64,000 nucleotides of DNA, taken from contig NC_051087.1 of assembly GCF_901709675.1 (NCBI RefSeq), positions 9,016,884 through 9,080,883 of the forward strand, in the 5' to 3' direction. Shown in pieces: positions 44,497 to 58,200 of the stretch. Each line of letters starts with the position of its first letter. Within the stretch, counting starts at the first letter, position 1. The notes under the pieces are model-generated. The model was not told the origin of the DNA. It did no database searches and saw nothing but the letters and a program-made list of their open reading frames with translations. The position numbers and the translations under genes were made by a program. This DNA is from Syngnathus acus (lineage: Eukaryota; Chordata; Actinopteri; Syngnathiformes; Syngnathidae).

Positions 44497-47400
44497 ATGG
44501 ACTCATTTCCCTGTGCTCTGCTCCTCTTCTCCCTGTTATGTTCAGGTAATTGGGATCATTTCTATCCATTATGTCTTTAACACACATTCTAATGTTTTTG
44601 AGAGCGGTAGGAAAGAGAGAACATGTTTGCGTGTGTTTACCTTGAGTTGTGTGTTTTAGTAGAAAGTGGATGCCTCAGCATAAAATGTACTGGAGATAAA
44701 CAAAAACAAAACTGAGCAGGGTATTTTGGTTGCTTTTGAAAGCCAGACATAAGCTACAACTTTTATAATTGGTATAACTTATTTCTTTTTGAAAAATATG
44801 GTCCCTGTTGGTGGCATACTGTGTTTGAAGTTAATTATGTCACTTAATTCTATAAGCCCCTTAATGTGACAATAAAAATACGATTTTAGCCAATTATGCC
44901 TAATTTCCCTCAATACTTTTAAATATTCTTGTTTTTGTTTAGTCATCAGAGACACTTGTGTTTAATCTGCGTATTTACTCAGACTGTTTGCTTTGGGCTG
45001 CTGTTCGTTTACACTGCATTTTACTCCGACCCGTTTAAAGGTTCACAGAATTGGATATGGCACATGTGTTCTCCTACGTGCGTGTTTGTGTGTGTCTGCG
45101 TGAACGCATGCGCTCCCTCCCTGCAGCCACTGGTCAAGGTCCTGAGGTTTCAGTGGAGCCCCAGGTTACGACTGTGCGCGAAGGCGAGTCGGTCAGCCTC
45201 AGGTGCCAAGTGGCGAGCGGTACTCATTCCACCCAGCTGCAGTGGAGGAAGGCCAATAATCAAGCCTTAGCAGGTCTGGAGTGTCGGTTTAAATGCTCAC
45301 GTTTTGCTCGATGTACGTCACCATGTGCTAAATTACTAAATCTTTGTTTGTCTTCCGCTAGACAATATCAAGATTGGCCCCAATGGTGTGGTTCTGACAG
45401 TTGCTAATGCTCGACCAAATAACCAGGGCGAGTACCAATGTGTGGCGACCAGTGCTGCTGGATCCAGCGTTGCTTCAGCACAGATCAACATCAAATGTGA
45501 GCTTCAACAACAGCAAAGGAAGATTTTCAGAAAGATTTAAAAAATGTTCAATGGCCAGGTTTTTGTGACAAAATACCAAGATAAGCCATTTCAGAATTTT
45601 TTCCACCATTAATGTGACCAACCCAACCAAAAAACATTCTAATGTCTTTTAAGGTCGGTAGTAAAATGACAAACAGAAATAATTTCACAAGTGTGCACAC
45701 CCTGATTAACTTCGGAGGTTCTACTCTATGACGTTTTTCTTTCATGATGACCTCCCATACAGTTCCTCCCAACGTGCGCCTGTCACCAGCTGGGCCCCTG
45801 AGGGTCAAAATTGGTGACCGGGTATCAGTGCAGTGTCGGGCTACAGGCAGGCCACGGCCCAAGCTGAGCTGGAGACGCCAAGACTCCGCTCTGCAGCTGC
45901 CTTCTGAGGAGACAGATGGTGTCAGCACCATACAAGTAATACCTGAACCAAAATAATGCTTTTAACATTCCTTCTCTTGAAACACCATCACCTTTTCCTT
46001 TTCAGTGGACTGTCGTGCGTGCAGAGGACGCAGGTGTGTACATTTGCCAAGCTGAGAACACCGTGGGCAAAACAGAGGTCAAACTGGAGGTCATCATGGG
46101 AGGGGGACCTGGTGCACCCATTGCATCAGTGAGTCATAAAGAAATGACAGTTGTGGAGGGTCGTAGTGTCACTATCCGGTGTCAAGCTACTGGTAAGCTG
46201 TTGATATATTTATTAGACAGTTAAAGTCATTAGTCATTTTAGCAATGTTATAGTATTACCAGAAATACAGTAACTAAAATTCCACGCGGTCAGAAGTCCC
46301 ACCCTCGTATAACGGCAAACTCTGACGTGAAAAACTGAAAGCAAATTGAAAGAAAGAAAAAATAAATAAATCCTGAGAAGATTTTAGTTTCTTGTCAGCT
46401 ACTAACTGATTCATGCAGACAGTTGAATGATGCCATTATAAATCCAGATTGGCAACTTTGGACACCAGATTCTCATCAAAATTTAATGTGTTCTTCCTTG
46501 GACAATGCAGCTCCCCACTTCAAAATGTGGTTAAATTCCGTTTTTAATTTTCTACTGAATCCTGCCAATTGTATCTGTCCCAATATTTATTTCTCAACAA
46601 TACCTACGTAAATAAACCACTGTGAGGACACATGCTGTGATTAAAATGATTGCAACACAGTCTGACAATGACAAGAAAAATAAATGTTCAACAAATGACA
46701 ATTTTATCTGATTAATATGCGCAATGAAAGTGCCAAAGTTCACTTTTAACAGATTTGTTGCAAAATACTTCAAGCTGTGTTGTTCATACTAAAGCAACTA
46801 AAAAGTATTAAAACACACAGAAATTAATACTGTAACATCATCGCATAAAATTTTATATGATAACATTATGTGGATCGTTCCTCTACTTCTTTCAGGTTCT
46901 CCCCCTCCTGTCATCACATGGTCCAAGCTGAGAGCCCCGTTGCCATGGAAACACACAGTAGCTGGTGGTGTCCTGACACTGACCAGCGTGGGGCGCCAGG
47001 ATTCCGGCCAATACATTTGTAATGCTACCAACATACAAGGCTTCAGTGAGGCATACACACAAATAGAAGTGGAGAGTAAGTGGACCAAGTCTGCCGAAAC
47101 ACATCATGACATTTTTACGATTATTTGTCAGGGGCCATGCACAGGAAAAATTAAACTCGAGAGTAGAGATGGCTGTACCATATTTTAGTTTTATTATAGC
47201 TCCCTGTGACAGGTAAGAAAAAAAATGAGTGAAGAAGTTAAGTGAAAATGATCAATTATTCTCTTTTTTTTCCCCTTCTGTCCTAGGCCCTCCCTATGCC
47301 ACGGTTATGCCCGAGCAGGTGAAGGTCCAACCCGGTGATGCTCTGACTCTGCGCTGTCTGGCCCACGGCTCCCATCCCATTCAGTTTCAATGGAGCCGGG

Positions 47401-47712
47401 TGGGCAGAGGCAACCTGCCCGCTGGAAGTCAGACCACCATCGATGGACAGCTTGTCATTGCTCGTGTTAGAATGGGTGACGGCGGATCATACAAGTGTGT
47501 GTCGACCAATCACATTGGCTCCAGTGAGGCACTGGCTAAAGTCATAGTTAAAGGTGAGACATGACATCATCAATATGGAGTGTTAATGACTTCTGAGTTC
47601 TGCTGAAAATGGCAACTAACTGACTACTGTTGAGGTTCCCTTGCGTCAGTGAAATGAATGTGACGTGAAGTCCACTTTGTCACTTCTTCTCTTTGTGTGT
47701 TTTCCAGGCTAG
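44497..47712 (+). CDS. secreted four-Ig-domain protein, perlecan-like
   Basis: I do not recognise a named orthologue. Exons are 44497-44545, 45127-45273, 45362-45496, 45763-45935, 46006-46192, 46896-47075, 47287-47553 and 47708-47712. Phases agree throughout and give 380 residues. Exon 1 is a signal peptide (MDSFPCALLLFSLLCS). Four I-set/C2-type Ig domains follow, each with its cysteine pair: SLRCQVASG/YQCVATS, VQCRATG/YICQAEN, IRCQATG/YICNATN and LRCLAHG/YKCVSTN. The style (PPNVRLSPAGPLRVKIGD, LTLTSVGRQDSGQYICNATN) most resembles the Ig array of perlecan domain IV. There is no membrane span, GPI signal, LDL-receptor, laminin or EGF module. The last exon adds one base pair of a Gly codon and the TAG stop, so the protein ends right after Ig4. 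An extracellular matrix or ligand-binding role is inference. It diverges from mvb12a, with start codons 1.16 kb apart. Confidence 0.85.
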
Positions 47713-48465
47713 GCCACTGAAATGTCTGCAGTGTTGCCGCAAGCTTGAATTGTGACATCAGATGGAAAGTACCAAATTGTTACTGCACATATGGAGCTAA
47801 ACTCAAACCTTTCAATTAGTGGATGTCTTAAAGGATTAGGGGATCTTTGGAAATTTTTTTAATCACTTTTCTGTCTGAGGAGATGATAAACTTCTATTTG
47901 AATGTTTTTCCTATCCCAGGTTTGAAAAGTAATTCCAAAAAATATTGTCTGTATATCCAAATATATTTAGTTCATGTGGTACTCCGTCAGCAACATGTAA
48001 TTTTCCAACCATAAATACTTCAAGACGCTTTCTACAATTTGGGAATGAAGCATGATCCATAAAATGTAGATTTATTTTATGGTATTAGTAAGAATTTATT
48101 ATACAAGGAATGAAATTTGAATGACAAGGTGTTTAAAGTGCATCCTTCATTATGTGGTAGGACTTTAAGCTATAGAATTGTGATACCTTATTTAAAATGT
48201 ATTCTTACAATCATGACAATACAGACATTTTGACAGTCTTAAAAATGCCCATGAGTGCTTCATAATTGCTTTTCAGTTAGGATTAAACTGATTCCAGTGA
48301 ACGAATGAACGGACGGACGAACGAATGAACAAACAAGTTGTCGACATGGTAAATATGAAAGTGCAACACACTGATTTCCTTCATTTTTTTTCATTTGGTG
48401 CTGATAGATTTTTAAAAAAAATACACGTGTTGTCAAGAATTAATAAAGTCCCCTAATAGGTACTA
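47713..48465 (+). other. 3' UTR of the four-Ig gene (inferred)
   Basis: AT-rich sequence from the stop codon to an AATAAA at 48442-48447. It contains a GAACGA-type short repeat near 48300-48330. No other coding signal was seen. Confidence 0.4.
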
Positions 48466-49354
48466 AATGGTGTATTATTTTCTCGTAGCACAACTTTAAA
48501 GCTAAACTATTTCGCTTCATTGTGTTCACATGCTTTGTGTTAGCTTTTCAATCTCAATGGGGTGACATGCATGCTTGCAGTGAGGCATTCACGGACTCAA
48601 CCACAACGAGGACGCAGGCAATGATTGAGGTAATTGTCATCCGCTGCAATGAAGTCAGAAACACAGAGCAAACAATTTCACCAGTTGTGTCACATAAACA
48701 ATTGAACACATTTAGCTACAAGTTTTTAGTGAGCACTTTGTTGCGAAACTTAGACCCCAGAGAGCTGTGCTGTTACATAAGATTCAAATCAGTTCTAACT
48801 TAATGAAGTGTTATCTTGCCATTTGAGGCTTGTGGTTGCGGCAGTAAAATGGAAAGAAAGTTGACATTTCCAGACTCAGGCCTGTAGCGGGCCTCTCTCG
48901 TAAAATTCCCAATGTCTGCTCAGAGAAGGAGCTTTTACCATTCTCCTCTTCCACCTTCCATGACCTTTACAAGCTTGAGTCAGAAACATCTGCTCCTCGT
49001 CCACTCCCTCACTTCACAATCACCCACCAAAAAGACAAGTGGAAAAGACTAAAAATTTGCCTTTGGAAATATAAATCCCTTAGAGTGGGAATTTTGCATT
49101 TCTTTGAACTTCTGCATTTCTATGTCATGAATATTGTTTCTAATGGAGTTTGACAGAATTACTTCCAGCAGTCCAAACAGTCTTACAATACCACACACAT
49201 TCCTTCAAATGAATTACGATGTCTACACTCTATTCATTCAGGGCAGCTCTGTTTAGCCTTGATGGGGTGAGCGCAGAAAGGAAAAGGCAGTCAGTCTTCT
49301 GGCTGTGCAACAATGTGATTTCCAGATAATAATCAAAAAATTAAAGTGAAACAG

Positions 49355-52300
49355 TCACAGGCAATCATTTAATCGGAAAACTATCATTGAGGAAGGAACG
49401 AATGATGTGAGCGCTTCCTCAAACAGGAAGTGATAGGTGGAGTGGGGGGTGTCCGTCAAGTCGGTTGCCATGGCTTCCACCCGGTGAACTGGGTTAGCTT
49501 GTGGCATTGACCGCAAAGCGCACACAGTAGCCCGACATACGGATTCAATTGTTTCTGTGACATGTTCATTTTCCTCTACGCCGTTTGATATAATTCTCTG
49601 CAATGTAGGTCAGAGAATAAAAATAGACAGAGGGAATGTACATGAGCTAAATGTATCGTTAACGAGGTACAAATTGTCAACATAATATTCCATTCATGTG
49701 TTTTTCTCTTATTTAAATGAGTGTTACATACATAAGTGCAGACAGTTAAGAAATCTACCTCTTATGAAATTTATTTCACATAATGAGTAACATTTAATTT
49801 TGTGTGACATACATACTTGCAAAGTAACCCAAACTGGTCTAGAACCAAAAGATGACTATAAATTTTGCAATAGGTCATAAATAACATCCCATTAATAATT
49901 GACATTCCACAAAAGTCAGGGGTGTAAATTTTATTTTTATGAGTCACATGGGGTTCACTCCCAGATATATTATGAACTAGAGGGGGACAAACATGAAAGT
50001 TCCAGTGTGTAATATTTGTACCTAAAAAATATTCCTCATAATACATGGTTTGTAATTAGGTGACTAGCATCACCACATCCACCCAGGATAACTTACTTTA
50101 TTTTTAAATGATGTTGGCCTAGAGGCCAGACAGGGCTCCTCTTGTGTCAGTAATGAATCACGTTATTATTCCTTGTGTGCAGTGTGTGTACGTTTTTCCA
50201 GTTACTAGATACAATTATTAACTCTAGATGAACATTGAGAAGGAATCAGCACATAACATGGAATGAGAAAAACAACATATCGAAACAAAGAACTTTTTGC
50301 CACATCACAATGTTCTTTAGCACAGTGAATAAATTGCCATTCCATGGATAATCTTGTAATCCTGTAAGACCAACAAAGAGGCTGTTTAAAAATTATTCGA
50401 GTAGTTTAACACATCTCTTTTTACTAGTTGCGATGCCAGTGTCTCTCGCTGTATATTTGTTTGACGGATATAATGGTAGAGTGGCAGTAGGTGGGGACGT
50501 GGCATAATAACATGTCTTCACTCAACTGCGGTTGGTGTGAAAGCACAGTCAGCTCCATCGGATTGCAAGTCCCCATTGCAACTTGTTGTTGGCAAGTGGC
50601 CCCACAATTTAGAACACAACTTCAGATGAGTGACTGGTTCTTCCCAGCCGTTGTGTGGTGGCACATTAAAGCAATTCAGTTTATTTTGGATTGCCCTTAT
50701 AAATATCTCAGCTTCGATGGAGTCTCGATTGTTACGGTTCAATGAGAGATGATTATCAAGAGTGCGACAGGAAATGATCCACTTTCACTTATTCGGTGTG
50801 AAAATTCTCATTTATTGTTTAGGAATACCATAAATCATTTCATCTATCATCTATCTATAGCAACATGTACAATTACATGTTTTTTCAGATGGCAGAAGCT
50901 ACAATTAAACTGCATCCACATGTTTCTAATCAATATAAGAAAAAAAAAAGTTAATAATGATAACTAACCAAGTTTATGATTCTGAAGCGCCTTCTGTGTG
51001 GAGTTGGCACGTTTTCCCTGTGCCTGTGAGGGTTTTCTGCAAGTTTGACAATTTTTTGTTTGTCCTCAATAACACCACGTAAAATTGCCCTACAATTATG
51101 TTTTTTGTCACCAGATTACAACATGAAAAATACAGATTCCAGATTGTTTTGTGAAAACAGTGGAAAGTTAGTTTTTTCTTTCTCTGCTTATATTTGATGT
51201 TTTTCTGTCTGCGGAACGGACAGGATATAAACAGCAACTGCAACTGTATGATTATCAGTCATTCACTGTGTTTCCATATGGGAAGAAGATCATCTGTGCA
51301 TGTGTGCATAAGTCTGCATATGTGTTTTAGTTTGTGGTCATGGGGAGCCAGTGAAAATCAGTCCCACATGCATGTCTAATCAGTGTGACCATCATTCATA
51401 CAAAAAGAGAAGCGTGCAGGAAAAGAGTCGGAGACCACCTTGTTTTCTTCATCTCAGTGTTGATTGACAAAGTTGAAGACATTCATTCAAGTATGTGTGT
51501 GAAACAAAAATTAAAACACAAAACAGTTAAAAAGGCTGACCATGTGCAACATTGCGATAGTACAATCAGGACATTTTAAAAATTACACCACTTGCTCAAA
51601 AAGTATTTTTTCATTTTTATGCAAAAGATGAAGGTGTCAGCAAAACTGCCATCAAATGGCATTTTGCAGCTATTGTTGGAATTAATACGTGTTAATAAAA
51701 ATATTAATATACCCTCACTGGGTTAATAATAACCACAATATAGCTGCTATAACACAAAAACACTCTTAATATCATTTGGAATTCGTCTTACATCATTAAA
51801 CTGAAAAATAAATGACTTACAATTGATTTGATTCTTAAAAAATGCACTGAAACTGCCCGACATACGGAGATATTTCCTGTTTGCTGAGCTTTAATGTTAT
51901 CTTGTGTCATCTTACAGTCATAGAAAAAGCACAAAAAAATGTAAAAAGCTGCAAATAGGTAATTTGGTAAGATATTTCCTGTTTGCTGAGCTTTAATGTT
52001 ATCTTATGTCATCTTACAGAAATAGAAAAAGCACAAAAAAATGTAAAAAGCTGCAAATAGGTAATTTGGTAAAATGTGAATCGTTACTTACTTCTTGTTT
52101 GACTTGACTGGTTTGACTTTTGAGGCTTGTTTTTCTTGAACATTTTGAATTTTTATTTGTACCATTTTCTTGTGCAACAAACACAACAAATGCTAACAAG
52201 AGTGAAAATGCCAATTGCTACTTACATGGAGTGGAAATCAAATCACTCTCCCCCACTTTATACTAATTAAATGAACTTTGGATACTGCTAAACCAAAACC

Positions 52301-53194
52301 GTGCTCCTTTTAACTGGGAATTCCACAGTTTTACCTCTGTTGATACAGCATGAAATGGAATGATCAAAGTGAGAATTTAAAATGCTTATTCACTGACGCT
52401 GAAAGGCTGTTAGCCTGTGGAAGGGTCACGGGAATGTTTGACTAAGTCTCAAAGGGATCGTTTGGAAGTGACAGCTGCAGACCGACTAAGGTTCGATGGC
52501 GATGGTAAAGAATGTTTTTTTTCTCAGACTTCAGTCTACAACAGTGGTGTCAAATTCTGGCCCGCGGGCCAAATTTGGCTCGCAGTGTAATTATATTTGG
52601 CCCGCAAAGACAAATTGTGCTTCGACTTTGTGTCAACACAAAAATTGCAAATTGTCTTCACTTTTAAAAGAATAGAGCTGTTTATCGCAATTTTTTTTTC
52701 AAACTTTTTAAAAATTTGAACAGTTCTTACTAATCTCTGATTTCAAAACTGGTTATTCATCAGTTTGTTGTGTCGCCTATACTGTATATAATAACGTTCA
52801 TACATTTATTTGGGTTGTCATAATGGCTCTCCGAAGGAAACTATGACTACAATGCGGCCCGCGACACAATTGAGTTTGACACCCCTGGTCTACTACAAAA
52901 GTGCAATTTCAAATCAGCACAAATGTAAAAGAAGAAAAGACCGTTTCGCACATCTGGCATCCTCTTATCATCTTCCTGCAGACAAGAGGGGAGTTATTTG
53001 TCTCATTGGTGCATCCACCAGTCGCCAAATGTCTGGCCTTCACTCTGCAGCAATATGATTAAAATGATACTACCAAGTATGAGGACAGGCACAGAAATGC
53101 GTGCATGAAAAATGGGGTCATAATAGCTTGTACTCTCACCGGATGTAGAGAAAGGGAGAATGCTCAAGTGACTTGATATGAAAGTTTGTCGCAT
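49355..53194 (-). CDS. speculative three-exon orphan gene
   Basis: The strongest part is a terminal exon at 49597-49355. It follows the acceptor CTGACCTACATTGCAG, is richer in GC than its surroundings, and stays open for 80 codons (RIISNGVEENEH ... IVFRLNDCL, stop). Two upstream pieces fit in phase. A 55-nt exon at 53194-53140 starts with ATG (MRQTFISSHLSILPF) and has a GTGAGA donor. A 68-nt exon at 51036-50969 has a TTGCAG acceptor and a weaker GTTAGT donor. Joined, they give 121 residues. I recognise no family. The first 18 residues are only mildly hydrophobic, and the middle exon is Arg/His-rich (RHRENVPTPHRRRF). Chance could explain the small exons; the last exon might belong to a different model or a decayed gene. 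Confidence 0.22.
51869..52072. repeat. two-copy tandem duplication, period 102 bp
   Basis: GATATTTCCTGTTTGCTGAG at 51869 recurs at 51971, and the following sequence through GGTAATTTGGTAA is nearly identical between copies (I see two differences, TTGTGTC/TTATGTC and AGTCATAG/AGAAATAG). The high identity implies a recent duplication. It carries no coding signal. Confidence 0.95.
52542..52887. mobile_element. non-autonomous hAT-type miniature element, copy 2
   Basis: Same family as 145-493: it starts CAGTGGTGTCAAATTC, contains the GGCCCGCGGGCC palindrome and ends GAGTTTGACACCCCTG. Flanking octamers are GTCTACAA (52534-52541) and GTCTACTA (52888-52895), identical at seven of eight positions. The two copies share length and layout but differ at many sites and inserted at different targets, so they are independent insertions rather than a segmental copy. 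Confidence 0.9.
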
Positions 53195-55269
53195 TTATGG
53201 TTGAGTCTTATCAGACAAAAATACGTGGAACAAGAAGAGATATGATAGCAGCAAATTCACGTCAAGTCAAGGTCAGTTTGTTTCTTCATGCTGACACTGT
53301 TACTGGATTGCAATATAATTCAAATCCTCCCCAACCCCTCCCACTCAAAAAAAAATCAGCATCATGTGACTTGAACAATTTAAGGAAATCAAGCCTTGGT
53401 TTTAGGATTGTGGGAAGAACGGGTTTATGGACTTGAAGGAACGTAAAATGTCGTTATGGTGAATAATGTCTAAGAATTCTCCAGTAAACTGTAGCTTTCT
53501 GGGAAGGCTACAAAGTTAAAAGTCACACAAGTCACCACTCGATGCATTCGGACCAAAAATATCTGGAACATTTCTCTCAGTTTGAATGTTTTGGATCAGT
53601 ACTTTGACCCAGGAATGTTAACATTCAAAAGCGAAAGCCCACAGAGTCGAGAATGCACACTAAGAAACGGAATCTGCACCTGCATATGATGACAACAAGC
53701 AATACCACACAGGAAGTGACAAAAAATCTGTTCCAAATGTTTTTTTTTTTAAAGCAACAAAAATCACTGGCTTGAAGAAGGATTGTTGCAGAACAATCTC
53801 CCCCAGGTACCCATGATGCGTTTCATCATGTGAAGGAAAACAAAACACTCAGTAGTTCTCAGTTACAGTTATTGAACAAGACTAATACGACATTGGCATT
53901 TAAAAATAATGGCGATATACTTGATGAATTGTTTGCATGTATGTATTTTTTAAAAATAGTATTTGTAATGTGATAACAAATCATTGCAGCCTCCTGGCAA
54001 TTATTCCCTATACTGGTCCAAATCCTGCCTCTCTCCCTCAGTTTAAATCATGCTAATCCAATGCCCGATTTCCACTAGTGTTCCCCAGGGCTCTGTCTTA
54101 GCACCCTTGTCGTTAATATTGCCTCCCGCAAAGTAATATTTTCCATGAAATCCATATCGTCACAACTACTCACGTTACACCAGATTACTGGTCCACTAAA
54201 CTCACTTCCACTTTCCTACCTTTCCCTTTTATCGGCTGCTTCTCTGAACTCAAACTTTCATGCATCCATTTTCTATAGCACTTGTATTATGTATGTAAAA
54301 CATTTTGGCTAGAAGGAAGGAAACAGGAAACTGGAGCGTGAAGAGAAAGCAAAACGAGAAGTCTAGAAAAAAAAAAGTGACTTAAAGTGAGGGAACAGTT
54401 GAGTAAGGGGGAAGCCACAATGACGCCCCAAAACAAAAGAAAAATCAACAACTGAATTACACAAGCAACAAGCAGGAGGTAACGCACATAAGCGAGGCAG
54501 AATCCAGTACGATGAATTCTGGGGGGAAAAGCACAACGGTTGAAAATCCACAATACAGTGAAACAATATTGAAAACTCCTCCCACTAACTTTAAACCTAT
54601 TCCGATTTAATATAACACACTTTTTAAAGTACGCCTTAGTCTCTTTTATTGGCTTTTTGCTTCTTGTGTGGGAGCTGGGAAAACAAACAGGACCTTAATT
54701 GGGCTGGTGAAAAATCCAATGTTTCGGGACAAGGAGGCGGAGATGGAGGATGGGAAGTTGGGAAGGGCCATCCGATTGCCTACTGGGAAGTCAAGAAGCA
54801 GCTGTTTAGAATGAGCGTGAGTCATCCTCCTCCTCAGACTCAACTAGCCACCTCCTGTCTATGGGTCCCAGAAAAGGAGGCCAGTATAGGTCCTGAAATA
54901 GAGCACACAAACATGTGTGTAGGCAGTGGAAGACACACAGGCGGGCGGGTTCAGCAGGCAACGTGATACGATGCTAGTGTGAGAAATGCTTGTGTGGAAA
55001 AGGTGGAGAGAAAGGGAAAGAGTGACGAGGGAGAGACTGTGTGTGAAAGGGGAGAAAAGAAGGGCTGGGGGAGGCCCGGAGGAGGCGTGTTTAGATTGAG
55101 AGGGAAAAAACTGCTGGTGGTTCTCATGCACACAAACACACTCACACACTCCGGCGTTTCTCTTTGTGTCAACTCTTTTGTGGAGTCTAAGCGCTTTCAA
55201 TTCCTGTGAACCTTCTGTGAGGACTTCAGTTATTTCTTATCCCAAAGTTTGCAGGTTTATTGTTTGGAC

Positions 55270-58200
55270 ATGGGCGGAGGAAAAGAACTTCTGCTTTTTC
55301 TTGGTAAGTCATTCATAATTGTTTTACTGTTTAACAGTGTGAAGAAATGAAAAGGAAAACCAAAAAGCTCAACAGGCTTAGTTGTTAGGATGCCTTTGCC
55401 GACACGCACATTCTGAACGACTATTTACATTTAATCTAGTCAATGGTTCATTCATGCCCAGACGATCACGTGTTAATTCGCTCACTGCCATGACAAAGTG
55501 TCACACTGGTCACACCTTGTAAGACTGAGGCTAAAAGATGTGATGGAATCTGGAATCAATACATACAGTAGATGTTGACGATGTTTTCCTAACATCTTTA
55601 TATATCTAAAAATAGCCTTGATAACAATTGCCATATTGTTGCATCATGCTGAGATGTGTCAACCAATATGTAACTCCACTATTTAAAAGTTCTCTCAGAA
55701 TGATGCTGTAGTTTTTTGTACCACTATATAAAACACACTGTTGAACTTACGCTCTCCGACAGTCTAAATACAAACTCCTCATGGTGAAAAATGGCTTTTC
55801 TATTATGTGGTTGTGAAGGCAAGATGTCATTATTTCATTTGACCATATAATCAGATTTTTAAAATTGGATTAATATACTTTATTATATCCTCTTTATGTT
55901 CCGCACTTCTCATGAGTTTCACAAAGTCAATGAGTTGTTTCCTCATGGTGAGGAACAAACTAGTCTAGCTATATGCTGACTGCTCAATATATATATTTTC
56001 CGCTACAAGAGCACGATAATAGCCATAATTTCCAACTGGTTAGGAATTGAGGGTTTGGCCACTTTATTTTTGTAACAGCAAAAATAGCTTCTCTTTCCTG
56101 TCTGTCACTCACTGAATGTCCATGTGATGTACATGCGTAAAAACAGTTAAGGCCAAATTCGTTTATATCCGAGCAAAATATGTTGTGTTAGAAATAACAC
56201 AAAATAATCACATATTTTATTTGTTTTTTTCTTTGGAAAATCGTCGATTACAATTTAGAGAAGGTGAAATTATTTATTTTCAAAAGCCCCCTGTCAAATT
56301 ATAGCAAAGTGTAATCATGCTCTTAGGTTACAAATGTCAAACTCAAAGCTTGGGGCCCATTCCCTTGTCCTGCCCCCCCCCCCCAACATTTTTTTTTTTT
56401 TTTTTTTTTACTGATCATTCAATAGTATAAGCAGATTTCCCTTCTTTCAAACAATAAATGTTTTCTTTTATGAAAATACTGCTTGGATAATAACCACAAC
56501 GCCATAATCGGAATATTAGGTAATCCCTTTGGCACTTGTATTTTGCTATGTCTTTCATTTTAAGAAGCTGTTTATAAAAAGTGGAAGTGTGTCTGTCTGC
56601 GCTGTCTTGTATCGACAAATACTTTCACATGGATCAGACACAAGGCCTAAAATTCTTTTAACCCAGAAGTTTACTCATGTTTTAGATTGATCATAATTTG
56701 TCAAATTCAAGAAAAAAAGAATCACTTGTGAGTAGGAGGAACAACAGGTGTGGTTTGATCAGCTGTGACTAAGGATTGCGATAAATCACATGACCCTTTA
56801 TTAGTGAAAAAGAGTCTTATGATTATGAAGTCACACAGTCATATGCATTGAGGTGACAGGTCGTGAACTATTGACACGGTGTGGTTGCAAATGAAACAGA
56901 ACTTTAGTCCAATAAAATATGAAGTGTGAGGACTATCTAGGTCATGTTAATCCATATACAGTTCTGATTGGTGATCAGCTGCATCAAAGTCACACTTTGT
57001 TAGTTTTCAGCCCTTGTGTTTTTTAGTCATATACTTGGAGGCTGTCACGCTGTTTGGCACCCTTACTTTCGAATTCGGTCTGATTTTATCTTCACGGGGG
57101 CACTGTGAGCTCCAGCCCTGCCACAAACAGGGGGCTCATTGTAAATGAGGGGGGGAGCTGTTTGTGCAACAAATATATTCTGTGTTACATGCCTGTTGTG
57201 TGGCTAATCGAATGTCTGAGTGGCGGGGGAGGTTGTCATGGTTGCAGGCATACTAAATAACAATAAACAGATGCCATAATTACAATTCTCAACTTCACCA
57301 TTACATCATTAGGTTTCTCCTCATAAAATACGAGTTTGTTTGTGAGCATATTGCACATTATTGGGAAAGTCAGGGTGACATTAATTTGAATAAAACTGCT
57401 TTGGTGTTTGAGAGGAACAGGACATTACACACTTCATGCAAGTGGTTTCACAAGAAAGGTCGACTCATGTGTGAAGACACACTGTCAGTCACGTGAATGA
57501 TAATGAGACACAATATGTTTCCACTTTCCGTCAAAAAGAGAACCCCGCAATTACAAATTTGCGTTTGACAATCTCTTGTGACACTATTGGCGCAGTCGGG
57601 CCTGGTGTTGGAATCTTTTGTTTTAAGCACCGTTTTCTTTCTTTTGTTTTCAATGTGTACGCACAGATTTCTTTTTCAAACTGAACTTTCGAGTCCAGCT
57701 TTCTATGTAGTACATTGAAGCCGAACAAAACTGAATAGTGTTCACATGAGTTACTGCATATTGTGGGGTGTTGTCTGTGGCAAAAATAAAAGCTCTTCTC
57801 TCTCACATGGGAGCAATGGTCACTATAACAACCAGTACAGAAGTAAAATCAGTAAAGTCATTTTGACACCTCTTAAGTTATTTAATAGCATAAAAGAGGA
57901 AGGAAGAGCAATAGAACTGCATTGTTGGTCTCCCACTAACCTTGAAGCCAACATCTTATTTCCCATTTTTGATTTCCTTGGGAAGCATTAGGCTGATAGT
58001 AGTAGTTAGAATGTCTGCCTCACCTCACCATCAATGTTTTTTTTCAGGGTACACACACCTGTGACTCAAATGAGTGTTTTCTACTCAGAAAACTAACAGT
58101 TCTCATGGTTTGTCTACAGGTTTCATGTGCACATTGAAAAAGTGCATGCCTCAGTGTGACCGTGGCATGACCAAGGAAGAAAACCGATGTGTTGGTAAGA

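Larger units (their letters stand above)
48466..55269. other. gene-poor interval between the Ig gene and the adgre5-like gene
   Basis: Mostly AT-rich sequence with a tandem duplication at 51869-52072, a hAT-type miniature element at 52542-52887 and a purine-rich stretch at 54960-55090 just upstream of the GPCR gene. The only coding-like signal is the minus-strand exon at 49355-49597 and its possible partners. No RNA gene was recognised. Confidence 0.5.

Noticed and set aside
49771-50046. 91-codon minus-strand frame
   Set aside because: AT-rich, no splice signals in a useful phase, and composition like the surrounding intergenic DNA.
52014-52214. Minus-strand frame with a hydrophobic start and a GTAAGT donor
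   Set aside because: It has no ATG (starts at TTG after an in-frame stop), overlaps the 102-bp duplication, and its phase does not fit the exon at 50969-51036.
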